Translations under genes and position numbers: made by a program
Shown here: piece by piece, positions 1-5,312 of the stretch
Position numbering within the stretch: position 1 is the first letter of the stretch
How the letters are laid out: every line of letters starts with the position of its first letter
Source: CAYFNK01 sp964474895
Lineage (GTDB): Archaea > Nanobdellota > Nanobdellia > SCGC-AAA011-G17 > PNOQ01
DNA: 6,525 bases
NCBI GenBank assembly: GCA_964474895.1
Contig: CAYYUK010000015.1
Span: forward strand, 1-6,525
Reading direction: 5' to 3'
Notes under the pieces: generated by a model
Seen by the model: only the letters and a program-made list of their open reading frames with translations
Told to the model about the DNA's origin: nothing
The model's database searches: none

Positions 1-1148
1 GAAGAGAAACAGATACAATGGATACTTTCTTTGATAGTAGTTGGTATTTCTTGAGATATTGTGATTCTGAAAATAAAAAAGAACCTTTTGATAAAAATAA
101 AGTTAAGTATTGGATGCCTGTTGATCAGTACATTGGTGGTGCAGAGCATGCCTGTATGCATTTGATTTATGCTCGTTTCTTTGTAAAGGCTTTGAGAGAT
201 TTGAAGATGTTGAACTTTGGTGAACCATTTAAGAAATTGTTTAACCAAGGAATGTTGCACAAAAATGGTTATGTCATGTCAAAGTCTAGAGGCAATGTTG
301 TTTTGCCTGAAACTATCTCTAAAAAGTATGGAATAGATACTGCGAGATTATATTTGGTTTCAATTGCTTCTCTAGATAAGGATACTGAATGGGATGATAA
401 GGGTGTTGAAGGGAGTTATAGATTTGTTAGTAGAGTTTATGATTATTTGAAGAAAGTTAAAATTGGCAAGTCTAGCAAAAGAGTTGAGAGTAAAGTTAAC
501 TCTGCAATAAAAGAAGTTACTGGAGATATTGAGAATTTTAAATATAATTTAGCTGTGATTAAGATTAGAACTTTGTTTGATTCTTTGGAAGATGATATTA
601 GTAGGAAAGATTTAGAGAGTGTTGTTAAATTAATTAGCCCCTTTTGTCCGCATGTTGCTGAAGAGATTTGGAGTAAAATTGGTAGCAAAGGTTTTGTTTC
701 TTTGTGTGGTTGGCCTGTGTGTGATACTAAGAAAATAAATAAAGAGTTTGATGCAGTAGATGAATTTGTTGCTTCGTTAGATAGAGATTTGGCTGCAATT
801 ATTAAGTTGGTTAAGTTTAAACCAAAAAAAGCTAAAATTGCCGTCGCTGAGAGCTGGAAATATAAATTTATTAATGATTTGAAGAAAACTGTTGTTAAAA
901 CTAGAAATGTTGGCGAAGTTATTAAGAAAACAATTGATGGGAAGCACAATAAAGATATTTCTAAAATGGTTCCCTATTATTTGAAGGATGAAAGTAGACT
1001 TCCCAAATATGTTTTTGGTCAGAAAGTTGAAATTGAAGTTATTGAAGAGATTTCTAAAGATTTGAGTAGAAGATTTGGTGTAGAAATTTCTGTTGAGAAA
1101 GATAATGAAAAAGCAATGCCAGGTAAGCCTGCAATTATTCTAGAATAG
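1..1148 (+). CDS. leuS: Leucyl-tRNA synthetase, 3' part (5' end outside window)
   Basis: Class I aminoacyl-tRNA synthetase that charges tRNA-Leu in the cytoplasm. The frame is open from base 3, beginning R-E-T-D-T just before the Met at 18, so the gene starts outside the window and that Met is internal. Visible in order (numbered from that Met) are the bacterial-LeuRS stretch DTFFDSSWYFLRY (2-14), YWMPVDQYIGGAEH (31-44), the KMSKS-loop equivalent as VMSKS (86-90) followed by RGNVV, and an anticodon-binding helical domain containing SPFCPHVAEEIW (about 207-218). The C-terminal tail instead resembles archaeal/eukaryotic-type LeuRS: KPKKAKI..AESWKYK (about 269-284) and the ending KAMPGKPAIILE. 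The usual bacterial C-terminal block (VNGKxR ... VPGKxVNIV) is not seen. The stop is TAG at 1146-1148. The last 14 bases overlap the convergent alaS gene. Identity is confident; the mixed ancestry is inferred from remembered family motifs. Confidence 0.95.
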   Translation, partial: RETDTMDTFFDSSWYFLRYCDSENKKEPFDKNKVKYWMPVDQYIGGAEHACMHLIYARFFVKALRDLKMLNFGEPFKKLFNQGMLHKNGYVMSKSRGNVVLPETISKKYGIDTARLYLVSIASLDKDTEWDDKGVEGSYRFVSRVYDYLKKVKIGKSSKRVESKVNSAIKEVTGDIENFKYNLAVIKIRTLFDSLEDDISRKDLESVVKLISPFCPHVAEEIWSKIGSKGFVSLCGWPVCDTKKINKEFDAVDEFVASLDRDLAAIIKLVKFKPKKAKIAVAESWKYKFINDLKKTVVKTRNVGEVIKKTIDGKHNKDISKMVPYYLKDESRLPKYVFGQKVEIEVIEEISKDLSRRFGVEISVEKDNEKAMPGKPAIILE

Positions 1149-2877
1149 CTTTTATTCTTCTTACTCCTGCAGATGAACTCTGTTCTTTTATTATTTTAAA
1201 GTGCCCAAGTTCTTTTGTATCTCTTACATGCGGACCGCTACATAACTCTTGGGATATTTTTCCTATTGTGTAAACTATTACGTTTTCCCCATATGTAAAT
1301 CTGCCTACAATCCCCCTCTTCTTTGCTTTTTTATAAGTCATTTCTTCTCTTATCACTTCTATTCCTTCTTTTATTCTTTTGTTGACAATCTTTTCCACTT
1401 CTTCTAATTCTTCTTCGGTTAGTTTCCTATCAAAATTAAAATCGAATCTCAATCTTTCTTTTGTTATATTGCTTCCCCTTTGATTTATGTCATTTCCCAG
1501 AACTTCTCTTAATGCTGAAAGCAAAAGATGTGTTGCAGTATGATACAAAATTGTTTTTCTTGAATGATCTGCCAATCCGGAACCAAACCTTCCTTTTGTT
1601 GAAGTTCTAGAAAGCTCCTGATGTTTCTTTAATTCTTTGTAAAATCCATTTACATCCACTTTTATTTTTCTTTCTTTTGCTAGTTCATCGGTTATTTCTA
1701 TTGGGAATCCGAAAGATTGGAATAGTAAGAATGAATCTTTATCAGATATTTTTTTATTGTTTTTTGCTATTGCTTCAAATTTTCTTAGTCCCTTTTCTAA
1801 TCCTTTTGTGAATTTCTTTTCTTCTTTTAGAAGTTCTTCAATAATTCTTGATTTATTTTTATCTAATTCTGGATAATCTTTTTTGTTAACTTCAATTATT
1901 ACTTTTACTACTTCTTTTAGATACTCTTCTTTTGGTTTCAATTTTCTTGCGTGTCTTATTGCAGTTCTTATCAATCTTCTTAGAACATATCCTTGATCTA
2001 AATTTCCTGGTGAAATCCCCTCATTGATTATAAATACTGCAGCCCTTAGATGATCTGCTATTTTTCTTTTTACTATTTCATAAGCACCTCTTGCGTTGGT
2101 TACGTCATTTATCTTCTTCATTACTGGTTTAAACAAACTTGAATCGTAAACTGATTCTTTTTTTTCTAAAATCGTAAATACTCTTTCAAATCCAAATCCT
2201 GTATCTACGTTTTTTTGTTTTAATTCAACATATTCTCCTTTTTCGTCTTTGTTATATTGCATAAATACGTCATTCCAAATCTCGACCCATCTTGGATCTT
2301 TTGGATCAAATTCTTTTGGTGGGTTTTGTTTTGAAATCCAATAGAACATTTCTGTATCTGGTCCGCATGGACCTGTTTTTCCTGCTGGGCCCCAAAAATT
2401 ATCTTCCTGTCCAAGATAAGCTATTCTTTCTTCAGGAATTCCCAGGCTTTTCCATATTTTTGAACTTTCTGTATCTTTTGGAACTTGTTTGTTTCCTTTG
2501 AAAACTGTTATTGCTAATTTTTCTTTTGAAAAACCAAGCCATTTTTTATCAGTTAGAAATTCAAAACTCCATTTTATCGCTTCTTCCTTCCAATAATCAC
2601 CTAATGACCAATTGCCAAGCATTTCAAAAAAAGTTAAATGTACATCGTCTCCAACTTCTTCAATGTCTCCAGTTCTTATGCATTTTTGATTATTTGCTAA
2701 TCTTTTTCCCTGTGGGTGTTTTTGCCCAATTAGATAAGGAACTAAAGGGTGCATTCCTGCAGTTGTAAACAAAACAGTAGGATCATTTTCGGGCATGAGT
2801 GAAGAGTTCTCTATTTCTTTATGGCCCTTCTTTTTAAAGAATTCAAGATATTTATCTTTTAGCTCAGTTGATTTCAT
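1135..2877 (-). CDS. alaS: Alanyl-tRNA synthetase, short form ending after the editing domain
   Basis: Class II synthetase charging tRNA-Ala and clearing Ser/Gly mischarging. At 580 residues it is far shorter than the usual 850-900. The order is: motif 1 around FTTAGMHPLVPYL (37-49); motif 2 with QKCIRTGDIEEVG (64-76) and TFFEMLGNWSLGDYW (82-96); GPAGKTGPCGPDTE (163-176); motif 3 GFGFERV (227-233); a helical tRNA-recognition domain (about 260-420); and the editing domain with zinc-type ligands H446 and H450 (HTATH) and C546 and H550 (CSGPH). It stops at SSAGVRRIKAILE, where longer enzymes continue into the coiled-coil/C-Ala (DHHA1) part. Motif 2 is bacterial in style and recalls CPR-bacterial AlaRS, not the archaeal form (SQPCIR.. 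/ FEMM.HHAFN). The ATG at 2877 lies 23-30 bases behind a TATA-like box, so the mRNA is probably leaderless. The stop is TAA, overlapping the leuS end. Confidence 0.96.
   Translation of the reverse strand: MKSTELKDKYLEFFKKKGHKEIENSSLMPENDPTVLFTTAGMHPLVPYLIGQKHPQGKRLANNQKCIRTGDIEEVGDDVHLTFFEMLGNWSLGDYWKEEAIKWSFEFLTDKKWLGFSKEKLAITVFKGNKQVPKDTESSKIWKSLGIPEERIAYLGQEDNFWGPAGKTGPCGPDTEMFYWISKQNPPKEFDPKDPRWVEIWNDVFMQYNKDEKGEYVELKQKNVDTGFGFERVFTILEKKESVYDSSLFKPVMKKINDVTNARGAYEIVKRKIADHLRAAVFIINEGISPGNLDQGYVLRRLIRTAIRHARKLKPKEEYLKEVVKVIIEVNKKDYPELDKNKSRIIEELLKEEKKFTKGLEKGLRKFEAIAKNNKKISDKDSFLLFQSFGFPIEITDELAKERKIKVDVNGFYKELKKHQELSRTSTKGRFGSGLADHSRKTILYHTATHLLLSALREVLGNDINQRGSNITKERLRFDFNFDRKLTEEELEEVEKIVNKRIKEGIEVIREEMTYKKAKKRGIVGRFTYGENVIVYTIGKISQELCSGPHVRDTKELGHFKIIKEQSSSAGVRRIKAILE
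1136..1147. repeat. 12-bp palindrome in the leuS/alaS overlap
   Basis: TATTCTAGAATA is a perfect 12-bp palindrome inside the 14-bp tail-to-tail overlap. Because it is self-complementary, it supplies the Ile-Leu-Glu C-terminus of both LeuRS (plus strand, then TAG) and AlaRS (minus strand, then TAA). There is no loop, so a stable terminator hairpin is unlikely. It is best read as a by-product of, or constraint on, the overlapping ends. Confidence 0.85.
1150..1162 (+). terminator. Possible T-rich archaeal terminator after leuS
   Basis: A pyrimidine tract, TTTTATTCTTCTT, begins two bases after the leuS stop, and further T-rich runs follow to about 1200. Archaeal RNA polymerase often terminates at T-rich tracts on the non-template strand. 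The tract lies inside antisense alaS coding sequence that is T-rich in general, so this is only a suggestion. Confidence 0.3.
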
Positions 2878-2899
2878 ATTTATTATAGACAGAAGTTAC

Positions 2900-2907
2900 T
2901 TTAAAAG
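2900..2907 (-). promoter_or_regulatory. TATA-like box of alaS (leaderless promoter)
   Basis: On the minus strand the box reads CTTTTAAA, preceded by a purine/A-rich BRE-like GCAAAA. It lies at -30 to -23 relative to the A of the alaS ATG, the spacing expected if transcription starts at the start codon. It sits just after the stop codon of the upstream coiled-coil gene, so alaS can be transcribed independently as well as by read-through. Confidence 0.6.
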
Positions 2908-2914
2908 TTTTGCT

Positions 2915-3268
2915 TTAAATTCCGAGTTTGGATAGTTTTGATTTAATCTCTTTTATTTCTAGGTCTAAATCTGACTCTCTCTTTGATATTGCCGGTTTTG
3001 CTAATCTTTTACCTTTTGTCTGCTTTGTTGGTCCTTCTTTGGATCTTTCCACTATTCCTGGTAGAATCGTTTCAAGTGCATTTACTTCTTTTGTTATTTT
3101 CTTCATTAAAGTTTTTATTTTATTTATTTGTGCAATTTTTTTTGATCTTATTTTAGGATACTTCTCGAAAAATCTTAATGTTTGTGTTACATCTACAGTG
3201 GTCTCAAGAATTCTTTTCCTAAAAACATTTGATTGATCTATGTTTATGTATTCTGCGTTTTTAGCCAC
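2915..3268 (-). CDS. Conserved coiled-coil protein of unknown function (second gene of pair)
   Basis: A 117-residue, soluble, highly charged protein without signal peptide or membrane segment. An N-terminal segment containing YINIDQSNVFRKRILETT (7-24) is followed by long Lys/Ile/Leu-rich helices (about 25-70), a Lys/Gly/Pro/Thr-rich linker (about 78-96), and a final short helix with heptad-like hydrophobics (98-117). It resembles unnamed proteins I associate with DPANN genomes, but no function is known to me. The start is GTG at 3268, supported by GAGGG six bases upstream. Only 2 bp separate it from the preceding 172-residue coiled-coil gene, so the pair is almost certainly co-transcribed and the products may interact. 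A 102-residue antisense frame over the same bases is a shadow of this gene. The gene call is firm; the function is open. Confidence 0.82.
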   Translation of the reverse strand: MAKNAEYINIDQSNVFRKRILETTVDVTQTLRFFEKYPKIRSKKIAQINKIKTLMKKITKEVNALETILPGIVERSKEGPTKQTKGKRLAKPAISKRESDLDLEIKEIKSKLSKLGI

Positions 3269-3270
3269 TA

Positions 3271-3789
3271 TTAACCCTCAAACAGTTTCCTATCAATCAT
3301 TACAAGACTATCTTTGATTTTTTCTATGTCGCCTTTCCAAGTTTCTAATTCCCTATCTTCTGCGTCTCTTGTTTTGTTTAACTCTGTTAGTAGTTTCTCT
3401 GCATCTTTTGTTAGGGATTTTACTCTCTCCATATGTTCTCTTGCTGCCTTGTAATTATCTAATTTTACGAATATTGATTTCCCACTTCCTTGTGGTTGTG
3501 GTGTTGGGCTTTGTGGTTTTGGTTGGATCTGATTTAAAGTGTCTCTAAGTGGAAGCATTGGTTTTCTCTTTGGAATCTCAATTATAGGGCTTGGTGCTGG
3601 CTGTCTTATTGGTCTGTCAATTACTTCTTTTATGTTACTTAGTTCGCTTTCGTAGCTTGGAAACTTGTTAGTTTGGCCCTTAATTCTTGGTGTTGATGGC
3701 AATCCTTGTGATTCTCCAACTCTTGCTTTCAAATCTGGTAATTCCTTAGAAAAATCTACCTCTTTTTTCTTTTTTTTGAACCAAGACAT
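3271..3789 (-). CDS. Pro-rich/coiled-coil protein of unknown function (first gene of pair)
   Basis: A 172-residue protein in three parts. The N-terminus is MSWFKKKKKE, an aromatic plus poly-Lys patch that could bind acidic membrane lipid or nucleic acid. A low-complexity, Pro/Gln/Ser-rich linker (about 30-104, with PKPQSPTPQPQ at 90-100) is probably disordered. The C-terminal helical domain (about 106-172) runs from SIFVKLDNYK to IDRKLFEG and has coiled-coil character. There is no signal peptide or transmembrane helix. It resembles unnamed small DPANN proteins with the same MSWFKKKK start and IFVKxD domain, but I know no function. The ATG at 3789 has a weak TATA-like sequence 22-30 bases upstream. 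The stop TAA is 2 bp before the GTG of the partner gene, indicating an operon. A scaffold or membrane-adaptor role would be speculation. Confidence 0.82.
   Translation of the reverse strand: MSWFKKKKKEVDFSKELPDLKARVGESQGLPSTPRIKGQTNKFPSYESELSNIKEVIDRPIRQPAPSPIIEIPKRKPMLPLRDTLNQIQPKPQSPTPQPQGSGKSIFVKLDNYKAAREHMERVKSLTKDAEKLLTELNKTRDAEDRELETWKGDIEKIKDSLVMIDRKLFEG
3275..3279 (-). promoter_or_regulatory. Shine-Dalgarno site of the GTG-started coiled-coil gene
   Basis: The minus strand reads GAGGG six bases before the GTG at 3268. These bases are also the Glu-Gly codons that end the upstream protein (LFEG, then TAA). The site supports the GTG as the true start and suggests translational coupling, with ribosomes finishing the first gene delivered to the second. 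Confidence 0.7.
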
Positions 3790-3810
3790 CTTATGATTAC
3801 ATTTTCGTTA

Positions 3811-3819
3811 TTAAAGTAT
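3811..3819 (-). promoter_or_regulatory. Weak TATA-like box of the coiled-coil operon
   Basis: The minus strand reads ATACTTTAA within an A/T-rich stretch, at -30 to -22 from the ATG at 3789. The spacing matches the other leaderless promoters here, but the box is a poorer match and the whole region is A/T-rich. Confidence 0.4.
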
Positions 3820-3838
3820 TAAAATCTTTCTATTTATT

Positions 3839-3850
3839 TTACTGTAGTAA
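3839..3850. repeat. Short inverted repeat in the divergent promoter region
   Basis: TTACT-GT-AGTAA has perfect 5-bp arms with a 2-bp spacer. It lies between the outward-facing promoters of the coiled-coil operon and tfe, about 27 bp ahead of the tfe TATA-like box. It could be an operator for a dimeric regulator, but arms this short arise by chance often in A/T-rich DNA. Confidence 0.25.
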
Positions 3851-3876
3851 CTTGGCTGAAATTGCCTAACACAAAG

Positions 3877-3886
3877 CTTTTTAAAG
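3877..3886 (+). promoter_or_regulatory. TATA-like box of tfe
   Basis: CTTTTTAAAG, preceded by ACAAAG as a BRE-like element. Standard spacing puts the transcription start near 3905-3910, giving a short leader of roughly 10-15 bases that would include the G-rich ribosome-binding site. Confidence 0.55.
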
Positions 3887-3905
3887 AGTTTTTCTTGAAA
3901 AATAT

Positions 3906-3912
3906 AGGGGGA
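3906..3912 (+). promoter_or_regulatory. Ribosome-binding site of tfe
   Basis: AGGGGGA sits seven bases ahead of the ATG at 3920 and can pair with the 16S anti-Shine-Dalgarno CCUCC using one G-U wobble. It is the strongest such site in the window and fixes the tfe start. The leaderless genes here lack one. Confidence 0.65.
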
Positions 3913-3919
3913 TTTAGAT

Positions 3920-4441
3920 ATGGAACTAACACAAGAAAAGATAGATGGACTTACATCAAATATGGCTGGCGAAGACGCAGTTCCTATAGCTAGGTTGCTG
4001 GTAGAAAAGGGTGAAAATGTATCTGAATTCTTGATTGCTGAGCATCTTCAGATGGGTATAAATCATGTTAGAAATGCCCTGTATAGGCTCCAAGAGAGCA
4101 ATTTGGTCACTTTTTTGAGAAAAAAGGATAAGAAGAAGGGTTGGTATATTTATTATTGGACATTTAACTCTGTTCAGGCTAAAGTTTTGATTACTAAGCT
4201 TTATGGTGAAAGGGTTGAAAACCTGCAAAAGAGACTTAAAAATGAAAATGCTGATTTTTTGACCTGTAGAAGGAAATGTTTGAGAATTAGTTTTGATAAT
4301 GCTTTAGAGAATGATTTTAAGTGTTCTGAATGTGGTGGTGTTTTGAAGCAAATTGATAATAAAAAACAGATAGCTGCAATTAGAAAAGAGTTAGAAGAAT
4401 TGACTAAAGAGGGTTCTGAAGAGTTGGCTATTAAGGCATAG
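3920..4441 (+). CDS. tfe: Transcription factor E, alpha subunit (TFE/TFIIE-alpha)
   Basis: General archaeal transcription factor that helps RNA polymerase open promoter DNA with TBP and TFB. The 173 residues match the family's usual length. Residues about 1-90 form the winged helix: GEDAVPIARLLVEKG (17-31), an EHLQMGINHVRNALYRLQE recognition region (41-59), and the wing/strand segment KKKGWYIYYWTF (71-82). A helical linker (about 84-112) leads to a C-terminal zinc ribbon with C116, C120, C135 and C138 (CRRKC ... CSECGG), followed by an acidic/Lys helix. The first knuckle is CxxxC, not the textbook CxxC; I recall CxxGC-type knuckles in other archaeal TFEs, so zinc binding is still expected. 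The start is set by a G-rich ribosome-binding site. Its promoter faces away from the coiled-coil operon. The next gene has its own promoter. Confidence 0.95.
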   Translation: MELTQEKIDGLTSNMAGEDAVPIARLLVEKGENVSEFLIAEHLQMGINHVRNALYRLQESNLVTFLRKKDKKKGWYIYYWTFNSVQAKVLITKLYGERVENLQKRLKNENADFLTCRRKCLRISFDNALENDFKCSECGGVLKQIDNKKQIAAIRKELEELTKEGSEELAIKA

Positions 4442-4450
4442 TTCTAAAGT

Positions 4451-4458
4451 TTTAAAAA
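4451..4458 (+). promoter_or_regulatory. TATA-like box of the SemiSWEET gene (leaderless promoter)
   Basis: TTTAAAAA, ten bases after the tfe stop and preceded by CTAAAG, lies at -30 to -23 from the ATG at 4481. The spacing predicts a leaderless mRNA and is the main reason for choosing that ATG over the in-frame TTG at 4472. Confidence 0.6.
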
Positions 4459-4480
4459 GGCTTGAATATTTTTGTACTCT

Positions 4481-4741
4481 ATGACACTATTGGCAACGCT
4501 TGCAACAGTTTTTGGGGTAATAAATGGATTTGCTAATTTTCCACAAATTTATAAAATCTTTAAAACAAAGAGTGCAAAAGATCTTTCAATCCTAACATAT
4601 TTGATTTTAACAGTTGGTTCTATTGTTTGGGTTCTTTATGGTATTGAAATAATGAACATTCCAGTATTAACTATGAATGGGCTTGCACTTCTTGAGTTCA
4701 TAGTAATATTGATTGGATGTTTTTTGTATAGAAAAGGTTGA
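4481..4741 (+). CDS. SemiSWEET-type sugar transporter (PQ-loop/MtN3 family)
   Basis: A small membrane protein of 86 residues carrying one PQ-loop three-helix bundle. Known SemiSWEETs dimerise to form a facilitated sugar transporter. Helix 1 (about 4-25) contains the signature GFANFPQIYKIFKTKSAKDL (16-35) with the PQ at 21-22. Helices 2 (about 36-55, LTYLILTVGSIVWVLYG) and 3 (about 60-82) follow, then a short basic tail RKG. The length is typical of the family. An in-frame TTG at 4472 would add three residues, but the TATA spacing favours ATG 4481. The stop is TGA at 4739-4741, 4 bp from the stop of the convergent M50 protease gene. The substrate cannot be read from sequence; sugar uptake or efflux would suit a host-dependent or fermentative cell. 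Another PQ-loop function is possible but less likely. Confidence 0.88.
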   Translation: MTLLATLATVFGVINGFANFPQIYKIFKTKSAKDLSILTYLILTVGSIVWVLYGIEIMNIPVLTMNGLALLEFIVILIGCFLYRKG

Positions 4742-4745
4742 AGTT

Positions 4746-5312
4746 CTAACTTGGTGGTCCAAAGAATACTTTTGCCCCATCAAATGGTCCAAATGGAATC
4801 ATATTAAAGAAGAACAGTAACATGTTTAACAATTTTGACATCTTTAATGCTGAATGTTGCCACGTTGTTAATTTTATTTTTGTTTTTAGTAAAAACATTG
4901 ATCCAAGCCAAAGTATTAAATTTATTGCTGGACCTGCGAAAGCTATTATTCTATATGCAAATGCGTTGGTGAATGCTTCCGTTCCTATGCTTACATAACC
5001 TGGTGCTACAAGTAAAAGTGGCGATCCTACTAATTTTAGTATAACTCCAACTACCAATCCAAATGGAAATAGTTCAAAAGTAGCCGAATAGCCAAAACCC
5101 ATTGCAACAAACTTATGTCCTAGTTCATGTAAAATTACTGCAGGGGCAACTACTGCTAACGCAAATTTGAAATCTCTAATCGAGAATTTTCTTTTATGCA
5201 TCTGATCATAAACAGTTTTTGGTCTACTTGGATACATTCCTGTGAATATGAATCCTAATGCTACGCTAATTATAGCAAAGTTTAAAATTTCAGTTAGAGT
5301 TATTATAGCCAT
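4746..5312 (-). CDS. Small M50-family (site-2 protease-like) intramembrane metalloprotease
   Basis: A polytopic membrane zinc protease of 188 residues. An N-terminal helix (about 4-24) precedes a basic loop (29-48). The next helix carries the zinc motif HELGH (62-66) inside AVILHELGHKFVAMGFG. More hydrophobic segments follow (about 82-105 and 115-142), including AGPAINL (126-132), and the last core helix has NMIPFGPFDGAK (170-181), with D178 as the expected third zinc ligand. All catalytic residues are present. The chain ends seven residues after that motif, with no helix beyond the core; neither of the other two minus-strand frames past the stop adds one. The ATG at 5312 lies inside the end of the upstream nre gene (10-bp overlap), so the two are probably co-transcribed and translationally coupled. 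No substrate is evident. Cleavage of a membrane-tethered regulator is typical of the family but not shown here. Confidence 0.9.
   Translation of the reverse strand: MAIITLTEILNFAIISVALGFIFTGMYPSRPKTVYDQMHKRKFSIRDFKFALAVVAPAVILHELGHKFVAMGFGYSATFELFPFGLVVGVILKLVGSPLLLVAPGYVSIGTEAFTNAFAYRIIAFAGPAINLILWLGSMFLLKTKIKLTTWQHSALKMSKLLNMLLFFFNMIPFGPFDGAKVFFGPPS

Noticed and set aside
443..949. 168-residue open frame on the minus strand inside leuS
   Set aside because: Antisense to a clearly conserved synthetase; composition is that of a shadow frame, with no recognisable motif or start signal.
2220..2768. Short open frames on both strands within alaS
   Set aside because: All lie over conserved alaS motifs in other frames and match no family.
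2928..3236. 102-residue hydrophobic plus-strand frame antisense to the 117-residue coiled-coil gene
   Set aside because: Hydrophobicity is the expected mirror of Lys/Glu/Ile-rich helices; the minus-strand gene has an operon partner and a ribosome-binding site, this frame has neither.
3956..4228. 90-residue minus-strand frame inside tfe
   Set aside because: Shadow of the winged-helix coding region, with no supporting signal.
4265..4283. TFE zinc ribbon taken as broken because the first knuckle is CxxxC
   Set aside because: Four Cys are present and downstream spacing is normal; similar CxxGC knuckles are, as I recall, found in other archaeal TFEs.
4472..4480. TTG at 4472 as the start of the SemiSWEET gene
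   Set aside because: It lies only about 14-21 bases after the TATA-like box, upstream of the predicted transcript start; ATG 4481 fits the leaderless spacing and the family length.
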